Positions 56,447-64,000 of a stretch of 64,000 nt of DNA are shown piece after piece. The stretch comes from Deltaproteobacteria bacterium (lineage in GTDB: Bacteria; Desulfobacterota; Binatia; UTPRO1): positions 143,185 through 207,184 of the forward strand of contig JADLHM010000098.1 in the NCBI GenBank assembly GCA_020848745.1, written 5' to 3'. Numbering within the stretch: the first letter of the stretch is position 1; every line of letters starts with the position of its first letter. The position numbers were made by a program, and so were the translations under genes. Under the pieces are notes generated by a model, which was given only the letters and a program-made list of their open reading frames with translations, did not search any database and was not told the origin of the DNA.

Positions 56447-57499
56447 GTGTTCGACGACGCGCCGTTTATCGTATTCTGGGAAACCACGCAGGCATGCGAT
56501 CTCGTCTGTAAGCACTGCCGCGCCGACGCCCGGCCCGCGCGCGACGCCGAGGAGCTGACCTTCGCCGAAGGCGTCCGGCTCCTCGACGAGGTGCGCGCGA
56601 TGGGGTGCCCGCTTGTGGTGCTGACCGGCGGCGATCCCGCGAAGCGGCCCGACCTCGTCGACCTCGTGCGGCACGGCTCGACGATCGGCCTCCGGGTGGC
56701 GCTCACGCCGAGCGCGACGTCGCTCGTCACGAAGGATCTGCTCGCCCGCCTCGCGGACGCTGGGCTCGCCCGGCTCGCGGTGAGCCTCGACGGCGCGCGC
56801 GCCGCGACCCACGACGGCTTCCGGGGCGTCACGGGGAGCTTCGCGCGCACGCTCGACATCCTGCGCGACGCGCACGCGGTCGGCCTGACGACGCAGGTGA
56901 ACACGAGCGTCACCGACCTGAACGTCGGCGAGCTCGAGGAGATCGCCGATCGGATCGCGGAGCTCAGCATCAACCTCTGGGGTGTGTTCTTCCTTGTGCC
57001 GACCGGACGCGGCGAGGCGCTCGCCGTCCTCGAGCCCGACGCCGCCGAGGCGGTGCTCGAGCGGCTGGTGGCGATCGCGCGCACGGCGCCCTTCGACGTG
57101 AAGACCACCGCCGCGCCGCACTTCCGGCGCGTGCTGCTCCAGCACCAGGTGAAGCGGCGCGAGATCCTCGGGATCGACGACGGCATCGGACGCGCGCCAC
57201 GCGGCGTGAACGACGGCCAGGGGATCGTCTTCGTCTCGCATCGCGGCGAGATCTATCCGAGCGGCTTCCTGCCGTTCCGGTGCGGCTCCGTGCGTACGGA
57301 GTCGCTCGCCGACGTCTATCGTCGCCACCCGACGTTCGTGGCGCTCCGCGATCCCGACGCGCTCGGCGGAAAGTGCGGGATCTGCGAGTTCCGGCGTGTG
57401 TGCGGCGGCTCGCGCGCCCGCGCCTACGCGATGACCGGCGACATGTTCGCGGACGAGCCGGCGTGCGCGTACGAGCCGCGCCGCACGCAGGTCGCATGA
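56447..57499 (+). CDS. Radical SAM/SPASM protein (TIGR04053-like)
   Basis: A 350-residue radical SAM enzyme. The 4Fe-4S motif is TTQACDLVCKHCRAD (Cys at about 16, 20 and 23), followed by TGGDPAKR and VSLDGARAATHD. A C-terminal SPASM-type domain has CGICEFRRVCGG and a last Cys near 342, probably holding one or two extra clusters. It resembles AhbD and the TIGR04053 family, related to haem-side-chain chemistry. GTG start. The stop overlaps the HemG gene by 4 bases, so the two work together, most likely in haem synthesis; AhbD-type decarboxylation is possible but not proven. Confidence 0.85.
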   Translation: MFDDAPFIVFWETTQACDLVCKHCRADARPARDAEELTFAEGVRLLDEVRAMGCPLVVLTGGDPAKRPDLVDLVRHGSTIGLRVALTPSATSLVTKDLLARLADAGLARLAVSLDGARAATHDGFRGVTGSFARTLDILRDAHAVGLTTQVNTSVTDLNVGELEEIADRIAELSINLWGVFFLVPTGRGEALAVLEPDAAEAVLERLVAIARTAPFDVKTTAAPHFRRVLLQHQVKRREILGIDDGIGRAPRGVNDGQGIVFVSHRGEIYPSGFLPFRCGSVRTESLADVYRRHPTFVALRDPDALGGKCGICEFRRVCGGSRARAYAMTGDMFADEPACAYEPRRTQVA

Positions 57500-58959
57500 G
57501 CGACGTCCGCCGCGTGGCGGTCGTCGGGGCCGGCATCGCGGGGCTCACGGCGGCGCGCGTGCTGCGGCACGCCGCGCCCGGCGCGGACGTGGTCGTGCTC
57601 GAGGCGTCGCTCCGGGTCGGCGGGCTCGTCGAGACCGAGCGCCTCCCCGAGGGCTTCCTCCTCGAGCACGGCGCCGATTGCCTCATGACGACCAAGCCCG
57701 CGGGGCTGGCGGCGGTCCGCGCGCTCGGCCTCGGCGCCGAGATCGTCTGCGGTCAGGGAGCCCGCCGCACCTACGTCGCGTGCGGCGACGCCCTCGTGCC
57801 GATTCCGCCGATCCTCGGCCCGTTCGACCCGGCGGCGGTGTGGGCGTTCCTGCGGAGCCCGCTGCTCTCGTTGCGCGGCAAGCTGCGCGCGGCGTGCGAG
57901 CCGTTCGTGCCGCCCCGGTGCGGCGACGGCGACGAGAGCATCGCCGACTTCGCCGTGCGCCGCTTCGGCCGGTCGCTCACCGAGGCGGTGCTCGATCCGC
58001 TGCTCGGCGGCGTGTACGGCGCGGACACCCGGCGGCTGTCGATGGCGGCGTGTCTGCCGCGCCTGTGCGCGCTCGAGCGGGCGCACGGGAGCGTCGTGCG
58101 CGGCATGCGGCAGGCGATGCGCGCCCGCCGCCGCCGCGCGCGCGCCGGGGAGCAGGTCCTCCCGCCGGTCGTCGCGCTCCGGCGCGGCATGGGGTCGCTC
58201 ACCGATGCCGCCGCGCGCGGGCTCGGCGTCGAGCTCGGCGCGAGCGTGCGGACGATCGCGCGCCACGGCCGCGGGTTCCGCCTGACGACCGCGAAGGGCA
58301 TCGTCGACTGCGACGGCGTGGTGCTGGCGGCGCCGGCCTGGGCGCTGCCGCCGCTCCTCGAGCCGTTCGCGCCCGACCTCGCCGCCGACCTCGCGTCGAT
58401 CGCGCACAAGCGCCTCGACGTCGTGACGCTCGCGTGGCATCGCGGCGAGGTACCGCACGCGCTCGACGGCACCGGTTTCGTGCGCGCCGTCGGCGACCCG
58501 CGGCCGACCGCGGCGTGCACGTGGGCGAGCGAGAAATGGCCCGAGCGGGCGCCCGCCGGCGCCGTGCTCGTGCGGAGCGTGCTCACGGCGCCCGAGCTCG
58601 GCGACGACGACCTCGTCGCCGCCGCCCGCGCCGATCTCGCCGCGCTCCTCGGCGTGACGGCGGCCCCGGCGCTCGTCCGGGTCCGCCGGATCGCGCGGGC
58701 GACTCCGATCTACACCGTCGGCCATCCCGCTCTCGTCGGCCGCATCGCCGAGCGGGCGGCCGCGCTCGGCTCCGTCGCGCTCGCCGGCAACGCCTATGAG
58801 GGCGTTGGGATCCCGGACTGCATCGCGAGCGGCGAGGCGGCCGCGCGCGCGCTCCTCGCGGCGCTCGCGCTCCGCGGACCCGCCCCGGCGGACGCCGCCG
58901 CCGACCCGGCCGAGGCGGCGCTCGCGGAGCCCTTGATCGCGGCTTCGATCGGGCGTTAG
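57496..58959 (+). CDS. Protoporphyrinogen oxidase (HemY/PPOX-type)
   Basis: A 487-residue FAD enzyme. Dinucleotide-binding motif VVGAGIAGLTAARVL at about 8-22, GG doublet RVGGLVETE at about 40, then PLLGGVYGADTRRLS and the C-terminal FAD loop AGNAYEGVGIPDCIASG at about 430. It oxidises protoporphyrinogen IX (or coproporphyrinogen III) in the last steps of haem synthesis, at the membrane or in the cytoplasm. It overlaps the radical SAM gene by 4 bases. Its supply of haem fits the need of the cytochrome-rich NO pathway upstream. Confidence 0.9.
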   Translation: MSDVRRVAVVGAGIAGLTAARVLRHAAPGADVVVLEASLRVGGLVETERLPEGFLLEHGADCLMTTKPAGLAAVRALGLGAEIVCGQGARRTYVACGDALVPIPPILGPFDPAAVWAFLRSPLLSLRGKLRAACEPFVPPRCGDGDESIADFAVRRFGRSLTEAVLDPLLGGVYGADTRRLSMAACLPRLCALERAHGSVVRGMRQAMRARRRRARAGEQVLPPVVALRRGMGSLTDAAARGLGVELGASVRTIARHGRGFRLTTAKGIVDCDGVVLAAPAWALPPLLEPFAPDLAADLASIAHKRLDVVTLAWHRGEVPHALDGTGFVRAVGDPRPTAACTWASEKWPERAPAGAVLVRSVLTAPELGDDDLVAAARADLAALLGVTAAPALVRVRRIARATPIYTVGHPALVGRIAERAAALGSVALAGNAYEGVGIPDCIASGEAAARALLAALALRGPAPADAAADPAEAALAEPLIAASIGR

Positions 58960-59029
58960 AAGCCCGACTGTCCCGCGCGGCTGCCCGCGCCTCTTGGCTG
59001 TTCTCGCGAGCTTCGAAAGGAGGTCGTCG

Positions 59030-59620
59030 ATGATGCCGGTGCGATGGGGTGTTCTCATGGCGTTGCTGCTCTTCGGTGCGTGCGCCCGGAGCGACTTCGA
59101 CTGGGCGCAGGGCGAGGACTTCCTCCTCGAAAAGACGATCACGCCGCAGCCCGACGGCTCGGTCGAGATGCACTTCGTTTCGCTCGTGAACGCGCCGGGC
59201 GACCAGCTCTACAAGGCCTTCATCGACGTCGAGAACCACGACCAGTTCATCGAGGGCGTGGTGGACGTGCAGCCGGTGTCGAGCGTCGGCGGCATCAAGA
59301 AGGTCGTCGACATCACCAACAAGGTGATGGGCCGCCCGAACCGCGCGCGCATCGAGTGGACGATCGACCGCGACCGGAAGACGATCAGCTTCCGGACGCT
59401 CGAAGCGCCCTTCACCGACAACGCCGCCGAGTACCACGTCGACGCTTCGCCGGACGGCACGCGGGCGCGGATCACGACCGAGTACCACCTGCGCGACAAG
59501 GGCGGGCACCCGTTCCCGCTGCACCTGATCCAGCAGGAGGTGATCGACGGCTACGTCGCGGCCGTGCGGAGCGTGAAGCGGCGGACGCTCGGAGATCCGA
59601 AGCCGACGGACGCCGACTGA
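59030..59620 (+). CDS. SRPBCC-like lipoprotein
   Basis: A 196-residue lipoprotein. The signal peptide ends in a lipobox (LLLFGAC, Cys about 19). The rest is a START/SRPBCC-like fold with FVSLVNAPGDQLYKAFIDV, a hydrophobic-ligand cage of about 150 residues. It would sit in the periplasm, possibly binding a lipid or hydrophobic molecule. AAAGGAGG precedes the paired ATGs at 59030/59033. No partner evident. Confidence 0.75.
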   Translation: MMPVRWGVLMALLLFGACARSDFDWAQGEDFLLEKTITPQPDGSVEMHFVSLVNAPGDQLYKAFIDVENHDQFIEGVVDVQPVSSVGGIKKVVDITNKVMGRPNRARIEWTIDRDRKTISFRTLEAPFTDNAAEYHVDASPDGTRARITTEYHLRDKGGHPFPLHLIQQEVIDGYVAAVRSVKRRTLGDPKPTDAD

Positions 59621-59765
59621 CGCGAAGATCGCACGGCACGTCGCACGCTACGGCGCCGCGTCACGCGGCCGACGCTGGTGACGATCGAATGACGTTTGCG
59701 CGGGCCTGACGCGCGGCTCCGCTGCGCATTTCGAAAGGCACGCGCGTTGCTGGCCCCGGGGTCTC

Positions 59766-60779
59766 GTGGAGACGTCGCCCGGGAAGGTGATTCGCTCGCT
59801 GCGGCAGGCGCTCGACATGACGCAGACCGAGTTCGCACGCGCGGCCGGGTGGTCGACGTCGACGATCTCGAGCTGGGAGCGCGGCACGACGCGGCCGAGC
59901 CGGCTCGCCTTCAAGACGATTCTCGCGTTCGCCGAGGAGCGCGGCGTGCGCTGGCAGCCGAAGGCCGACGGCGGCTCGACCGCGGCCGATGCACCGGCCA
60001 CCCTGCCGACCCTGCGGCTCGGCTCGCGCGTGCCCGCGCCGCCGCTCGTCGCCCGCGGTACGGGTCGCGCGGAGTCGTTCGGGAGCCGGCGCTGGACCGA
60101 CGTCGCCGCGAGCGTCGGGGAGATGATCGACCTCGACGCCGAGCCCGAGGACGCGGCGGCGGTGGTCGCTGCGCGCGCCGCCGCGTTCGACGCGCGCATC
60201 GCGACCTACGAATCGGCGCGCCCCGATTGGCTTCTCGACGCCCGCCTTCGCCTCGAGATCGGGACGGACGCTCGCTGGCTGCGGCGGACGGCGGCGCTCG
60301 GCGCGCTCGCCGTGGCGCTCGCGGTCGGAGTCGGGGCGGGGATGCTCTGGCGGAGCACGCGATCCGCGGCGCCACGCCTCGACGCGCAGCCCGCGTCGGC
60401 CGCGGCGTCCACGACCGGTGCGGCCGCCGCTCCGGCGCCCGCGCCCGTCGACGAGCTCGCGCTCGCGGCCGCCGCGGCGCCCGCGCTCGGTCCCGCGCCC
60501 TACGCCGCGCCGCCGGAGCCGGCGGCCGCGTCGGAGCAGCCCGCGCCGCCCGTCGTGCGGCCGATGCCGGCGCCGATGCACGCGCGCCTCGAAGCCATCG
60601 TCGCCCTCGACGGGACACGCCGCGCCACGTTCCGCGTCGGCGACCGCTCGCTCGCGCTCGCCGAAGGCGACGAGATCGGCGGCCGGGCCGTCGCCCTCAT
60701 CGGCGACGACGAGGTCACGCTCGTCGGCGGTGGCATCGCGTCGCGGGTGCAGCTCGGCTTCGACGCCCCGCTCGAGTAG
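59766..60779 (+). CDS. XRE-type DNA-binding protein with membrane anchor and PilP/GspC-like tail
   Basis: A 337-residue protein. An XRE helix-turn-helix lies at about 7-58 (LDMTQTEFARAAGWSTSTIS, then SSWERG). A single membrane segment follows at about 174-196. The region 197-268 is Ala/Pro-rich and likely periplasmic. The last 65 residues (RATFRVGDRSLALAEGDEI, then VTLVGGGIASRV) resemble the small beta domain of GspC/PilP secretion and pilus proteins. The layout is RodZ-like (HTH-TM-beta domain), which acts in cell shape, but the tail differs. GTG start. It may tie DNA or the cytoskeleton to the envelope. No pilus or secretion genes are near. Confidence 0.7.
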   Translation: METSPGKVIRSLRQALDMTQTEFARAAGWSTSTISSWERGTTRPSRLAFKTILAFAEERGVRWQPKADGGSTAADAPATLPTLRLGSRVPAPPLVARGTGRAESFGSRRWTDVAASVGEMIDLDAEPEDAAAVVAARAAAFDARIATYESARPDWLLDARLRLEIGTDARWLRRTAALGALAVALAVGVGAGMLWRSTRSAAPRLDAQPASAAASTTGAAAAPAPAPVDELALAAAAAPALGPAPYAAPPEPAAASEQPAPPVVRPMPAPMHARLEAIVALDGTRRATFRVGDRSLALAEGDEIGGRAVALIGDDEVTLVGGGIASRVQLGFDAPLE

Positions 60780-61018
60780 CCGGTCCACGGACGGCGGGCG
60801 AGGCTCCGAGGGCTAGCATTTCCGCTAATCCGCCCCGTCGTCAGGGAGGAGGATAGGGCAAGTGCGAGGGAAGAGCCGGTGTCCGATAAACTCGCTTGGT
60901 TACGTCAATTGGGCGCTGATACTTCCTACCGACCTTGGGGGTGCCACCACCGTGCGGATTCGGCCGGCTGTCGTCGTCGGGATCGTCGTCTCGCTCGTCA
61001 CCCGCGCGGCTCGTCACC
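60780..61018. other. Intergenic region without a recognised gene
   Basis: About 240 bases. The centre (60880-60940) is less GC-rich, and a minus-strand frame (61032-60841) contains KYQRPIDVTKRVYRTPALPS, which looks protein-like but matches nothing I know. It may be the remnant of an old mobile gene. Confidence 0.3.
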
Positions 61019-61336
61019 TCACGCGATCCCAAGCCACAGCGCCAACAACCGCGTGAGCTCGGTCATCTGGTTGTCTTCGAGCCGTCCACCGGTCGGACGA
61101 AGCCCGGCGGCCGGGACGCCGATGATGCGATCCACCATGATCTGCGAGACGTTCCGCAGGCGGTTCACCGGTGACGGATCGACCCTGATCCGCGTAAACG
61201 GTGGTGGGCGCGCATCGGTCTCCGACGTGAACGGCACGATGATGACCATCGGATACGGCAGCAGATGATCGGACTGGACGACGACTGCTGGGCGGGGCTT
61301 TCCTGTGGCCACCGTGACGATGTCGCCGCGCTTCAC
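61019..61336 (-). CDS. MazF/PemK-type toxin
   Basis: A 105-residue toxin of the MazF/PemK family: MKRGDIVTVATGKPRPAVVV, then IIVPFTS and DRIIGVPAAGLRPTGG in the usual order. These are ribosome-independent mRNA endonucleases. The GTG at 61336 overlaps the antitoxin stop by 4 bases. The conserved Arg and Ser/Thr active-site positions appear kept (RPAVVVQSDHL, VPFTSETDA). Confidence 0.9.
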   Translation of the reverse strand: MKRGDIVTVATGKPRPAVVVQSDHLLPYPMVIIVPFTSETDARPPPFTRIRVDPSPVNRLRNVSQIMVDRIIGVPAAGLRPTGGRLEDNQMTELTRLLALWLGIA

Positions 61337-61581
61337 GCGTCGGTCCAGCCGGGCGCTTCGTCCAGTATCCGTTGGGCGTAGGCATCCCACTCCCGATCGG
61401 CATGTTGCTCGAGAAATTGCCTCGTTCTGCGGACTGCATTGCGGAACCCCGGCGCGTTCGGGTCGGGCACCCAGAGCTGCACGAGCTTAAATCCTCGACG
61501 GCGCATCTCGGCCCGGTGCCGTTGCAAGCGCGTTGGCGGGATCTTCCGGGAACCGCGCGGCGCCTTCCGCGCATGCTTCAT
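61333..61581 (-). CDS. MazE-family (DUF3018) antitoxin
   Basis: An 82-residue antitoxin. The N-terminus is basic, then RRRGFKLVQLWVPDPNAPGF and RRTRQFLEQHADREWDAYA, the DUF3018 signature. It pairs with the MazF-type toxin through a GTGA overlap. The ATG at 61581 (MKHARKAP) is chosen; longer frames upstream are not supported. Confidence 0.85.
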   Translation of the reverse strand: MKHARKAPRGSRKIPPTRLQRHRAEMRRRGFKLVQLWVPDPNAPGFRNAVRRTRQFLEQHADREWDAYAQRILDEAPGWTDA

Positions 61582-61994
61582 GGCCAGGGGCGTATCATGA
61601 AACGGGTCGGGTGGAAAGACACGCGAAGCGGTCGCGGTGGCGCGCCGGCGTTGACGTCGCGGAGTTCGCGCCCGCACCGCGATCGGGGGGTCCGCCCCGC
61701 TCAGCCGCTACTCAGTCGCCTCGCTGACTCCCCTTCGCGACGCTCCGTACAAAGCCAACCAAGTGTGAGGGCCTCGGGGCACGTTCCTCGTGACCCCTCT
61801 ACCGCACCACCTCCGGCGTCACGGAAGGTGACCGAGGCGCCAGGATTCATTGCGGGCGCCGAGGTGCGACGGCGGCAGAATGAGCATTGGAGTGAGGTGG
61901 TGGCCAGCCGCCCTCCACCCCGCGCTCGTGAAGGCGCTCGACGCCACTGACAGAATGGTTGCGACGGATCCCAACGTGCGTCACAACGACGCAC
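61582..61994. other. Gap of about 410 bases without a recognised gene
   Basis: Open stretches exist on both strands but none has a ribosome site, a sensible start or a recognisable motif. It lies between two toxin-antitoxin pairs that face away from each other, so it should contain both promoters. No strong inverted repeat was found. Confidence 0.5.
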
Positions 61995-62237
61995 ATGCGG
62001 ACTGCGAGCATACGGGAGGCCCAACATAACCTTCCAAAGATTCTTCGGGCCGTGAGCCGTGGAGAGGTCGTCGAGATCACCAGGCGGAATCGTGTGGTCG
62101 CGCGGCTCGTACCTGCCGCGCCTGGGCCGGTGGGAAAGCTCCCGGATTTCGTCGCGCGGGCACGCACGATCTGGGGCCGCGGTCCCGGTGGCAAGCCGAC
62201 GAGCGAGATCGTGATCGACGCTCGCTCCGATCGCTGA
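61995..62237 (+). CDS. Phd/YefM-type antitoxin of the second VapC pair
   Basis: An 80-residue antitoxin with ASIREAQHNLPKILRAVSRG, EVVEITRRNRVVARLVPA, typical of the Phd/YefM group, and a C-terminal Arg/Asp tail. The ATG at 61995 starts at the conserved Thr-Ala-Ser-Ile-Arg. It overlaps the toxin start by one base (TGATG). Confidence 0.85.
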   Translation: MRTASIREAQHNLPKILRAVSRGEVVEITRRNRVVARLVPAAPGPVGKLPDFVARARTIWGRGPGGKPTSEIVIDARSDR

Positions 62238-62674
62238 TGTTGTGGCTCGACACCGGTGTCCTGGCTGCGCTGTACGTTCCTGAAGCGAGGTCGGAACGCG
62301 TCGCACGTCTCACCCGACGGACCGGCGAACCGATCCCTTTCTCTCAGCTCCACGAACTCGAGCTGACCAATGCCCTCCAGCTCCGAGTGTTTCGCCGAGA
62401 AGCGACTCGCGGGCAGGTCGTCGCATCGCTCGCGCGTGTGAGGGACGATCTCGAGGCAGGCGTCCTGTATCGCGTCGCGGTCGATTGGCCCCTGGCCTTG
62501 GCGAGGGCCGTCGAGCTGGCTGATCGACACACACCACGCCTCGGCTGTCGCTCTCTTGATCTCTTACACGTGTCGGCAGCGGCCGTATCGGCGAGTGACC
62601 GCTTCGTCACGGCCGATCGACGTCAGAGCGGAATGGCACGCCGCGCTGGACTCGTGACGACGCGGATCCCCTGA
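62237..62674 (+). CDS. PIN-domain toxin (VapC family), second copy
   Basis: A 145-residue PIN-fold RNase toxin. Acidic residues occur in LWLDTGVLAALYV (Asp 5), a Glu in LHELELTNAL (about 41), then CRSLDLLHVSAAA (Asp about 104) and DRFVTADRRQ. This is the same VapC quartet as the toxin at 14689, but the sequences are only distantly alike. It overlaps the antitoxin by one base. Confidence 0.85.
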   Translation: MLWLDTGVLAALYVPEARSERVARLTRRTGEPIPFSQLHELELTNALQLRVFRREATRGQVVASLARVRDDLEAGVLYRVAVDWPLALARAVELADRHTPRLGCRSLDLLHVSAAAVSASDRFVTADRRQSGMARRAGLVTTRIP

Positions 62675-62783
62675 CGCCTGGCACACGCTCGGTCGTCGTT
62701 CCGACGGCTTTCCAACCCGCCGCCCACGGCTTGGGGTCGGAAGAGTCGCGCTTTGGGGCGAAGGGCATCGCATGGCCAGCCTT

Positions 62784-63422
62784 CTACCGCGAGATCTTCC
62801 GCGCCGCCGCGACGATCGGGCGCGCCCACGCGGGCGTGCGCGCGAGGATCGGCGGTCCGACGATGCGACCCTGGCGTACGTGCAGCACGAGGAGCGGCCG
62901 CGGCGTCGCGCCGAGCGCCGGGTCGGCCTCGGCGCTGTTGTCCCAGACTGCGAGCTCGTCGAGGCGCGGCAGCAGCAGCACGAGGTTCCGCCGGCTCTCG
63001 TCGAAGCGGCGCCGGACGTCGTCCTCGGGGATGTCGTGGCCGCCGCCGCGGACGCGCGCCGCGATGCGGGCGAGGTGCAGCTCCGGCGTCGCGAGCCCCG
63101 CGTACCAGACCCGCACCGCGAAGCCGGCCTCCGCCGCCGCGGCGAGCAGGCCCGCGATGGTGCGCCCGCCGAGCGTCGTCTCGAGCGCGAAATCCCGGCG
63201 CCCGCGGATCGCGTCCTCGAGGAGGCGCCGTCCCGTTCCCCAGGCGCGCCCGTTCGCCGTCGCGACGTCGAGGCTCGGGTCGGCGCGCCGCATGCTGCCG
63301 GCGACCTCGTCGGGATTGAAGTACGCGCCGCCTGACTGACGCAGGAACGCGCCGCCGACGCTGCTCTTGCCGGCGCCGTTCGTGCCGGCGAGGACGAGGA
63401 TCCGCGGGGGCAGGTCAGCCAC
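62784..63422 (-). CDS. Zeta-toxin-like P-loop kinase
   Basis: A 212-residue ATP-binding protein. Walker A is LAGTNGAGKSS (about 13-21), then FNPDEVAGSMR and FALETTLGG, in the order found in zeta-type kinases that phosphorylate cell-wall sugar precursors. A late RRRFDESRRNLVLLLPRLDE matches the family. It may be a zeta toxin or a related AAA_33 ATPase. The gene lies 44 bases after the antitoxin at 63467 on the same strand, so the two probably form one operon. Confidence 0.8.
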   Translation of the reverse strand: MADLPPRILVLAGTNGAGKSSVGGAFLRQSGGAYFNPDEVAGSMRRADPSLDVATANGRAWGTGRRLLEDAIRGRRDFALETTLGGRTIAGLLAAAAEAGFAVRVWYAGLATPELHLARIAARVRGGGHDIPEDDVRRRFDESRRNLVLLLPRLDELAVWDNSAEADPALGATPRPLLVLHVRQGRIVGPPILARTPAWARPIVAAARKISR

Positions 63423-63466
63423 CGGCGGTACGCAGCTGCGGGTCGGGCGCGGCCGCGGGCTGCGAG

Positions 63467-63826
63467 TCAGGCACGCTTGCGGCGCGCGGGCTTCACGGCC
63501 GCCTTGCGCGCGGCGCGGCCGAGGGCGGGAGACCGCGCCGCGAAGAGCGCGTCGCCGGCCGCACGCGCCGCGGGCGCCTGCATCGCGGTCACGAGCGCGT
63601 CGAACTCGGACTCGAGGTCGGTCAGGAGGCGCGCCGAGCTCCGGCGGAGCGCGTCGTAGGCCTCCACGGAAAGCACGACGGCGCGCACCTTCTCGCGCTT
63701 GGTGATGGCGACGACGCCGCGCGCGAGGGCGGTGTCGAGCACCTTGCCGAAGGCATTCTTGGCCGCGGTGGCAGTGATCGTCTCGACGGCGCGTCCGCGC
63801 TCGTCCCGCATGGCGTTCGTAGGCAT
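63467..63826 (-). CDS. Phd/YefM-type antitoxin linked to the zeta-like toxin
   Basis: A 119-residue protein with ETITATAAKNAFGKVLDTAL, ARGVVAITKREKVRAVVLS and VEAYDALRR, the Phd/YefM fold, plus a long Ala/Arg/Lys tail ending PARRKRA. The ATG at 63826 (MPTNAM) is chosen; 63862 is an alternative. It is followed by the zeta-like kinase. Its C-terminal half is longer than usual. Confidence 0.8.
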   Translation of the reverse strand: MPTNAMRDERGRAVETITATAAKNAFGKVLDTALARGVVAITKREKVRAVVLSVEAYDALRRSSARLLTDLESEFDALVTAMQAPAARAAGDALFAARSPALGRAARKAAVKPARRKRA

Positions 63827-63883
63827 CACGACCTGGCTATTACAGCCGAAATGGCCATTCAAGCCATTCCGGATGTCCGCGCC

Positions 63884-63926
63884 AAAAAAACCGCGGGGAC
63901 CGAGACCGGAGTCCCGATCCCCGCGG
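63884..63926 (-). terminator. Rho-independent terminator of a gene beyond the window
   Basis: On the minus strand a 9-bp stem (63926-63918 with 63899-63891, CCGCGGGGA type) is followed directly by seven T (63890-63884). A classic intrinsic terminator. It lies 45 bases after the stop of the partial minus-strand gene at the right edge. Confidence 0.8.
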
Positions 63927-63970
63927 GGTTGCCTTCCGACCCGGACGCGCTCAGCGCCCGGGTCGCATGG

Positions 63971-64000
63971 TCACTTGCACTTGATCTGACTGCCGCCCGG
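63971..64000 (-). CDS. 3' end of a minus-strand gene cut by the window edge
   Basis: The last nine codons read PGGSQIKCK and stop. The gene continues beyond 64000. Followed by a strong intrinsic terminator. The single Cys near the C-terminus says little about function, so no call is made. Confidence 0.45.
   Translation of the reverse strand, partial: PGGSQIKCK

Noticed and set aside
59659..59683. CGTCAC...GTGACG before the XRE gene
   Set aside because: Arms are separated by 13 bases instead of the constant spacing, so it is not the same motif.

Overview
The window is about 64 kb of GC-rich (roughly 70 %) bacterial chromosome with frequent GTG starts, many 4-nt gene overlaps and an envelope typical of Gram-negatives (apolipoprotein N-acyltransferase, a beta-barrel porin, lipoproteins). 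Large secreted proteins with DUF4215-type Cys-rich repeats, Thr-Pro linkers and a recurring C-terminal domain, next to a nitrite/NO-reducing island, suggest an environmental deltaproteobacterium-like lineage (a Binatia-type organism is my best guess). This is inference from gene content; no rRNA or tRNA gene was seen.

Layout. 0-6 kb: threonine ammonia-lyase, a hybrid-input histidine kinase, an odd zinc-finger SDR protein and a small cytochrome c behind a good sigma-54 promoter. 6-27 kb: a secreted-protein locus with four very different repeat N-termini (YVTN propeller, TolB-like propeller, BNR/sortilin repeats, delta-60 repeats). Several of them end in the same C-terminal domain. The locus also holds a LuxR-type regulator, a VapBC module and a DUF2283 gene. 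24-29 kb: a decayed zone with fragments of the same secreted proteins, an AAA_14 ATPase relic, a truncated ParE and several toxin-antitoxin genes. 29-41 kb: a second LuxR-type regulator, a membrane histidine kinase with a sigma-54 response regulator, Lnt, a B12-binding radical SAM enzyme, an SbmA-like ABC transporter and a three-gene diiron operon.

42-59 kb: a partial denitrification island. It has NnrS fused to hemerythrin, a Crp/Fnr regulator divergent from a hemerythrin, norC(diheme)-norB-norQ-norD, then nirK fused to cytochrome c, an FGE-like protein, SCO1 and a porin. It continues with a CDF transporter, a thioredoxin-fold protein, a rubrerythrin-like protein, a radical SAM/SPASM enzyme and HemG. 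Together these would turn nitrite to NO to N2O, supply copper and haem, and sense NO; no nar, nap or nos gene is present. Two CRP-like boxes sit at the hemerythrin and nirK promoters. 59-64 kb: a periplasmic SRPBCC-like lipoprotein, a membrane-anchored XRE protein and three toxin-antitoxin pairs, ending in a terminator and the last codons of a minus-strand gene.

The most interesting candidate is a small regulon. A 19-bp inverted repeat, CGTCACC-A-N2-TG-GGTGACG, occurs four times, always in non-coding DNA: beside a LuxR-type regulator and a giant secreted protein, upstream of a secreted protein, upstream of a broken copy of the shared C-terminal domain, and upstream of an unknown 69-residue protein. 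I propose that the LuxR-type regulator controls this modular cell-surface family through that operator.
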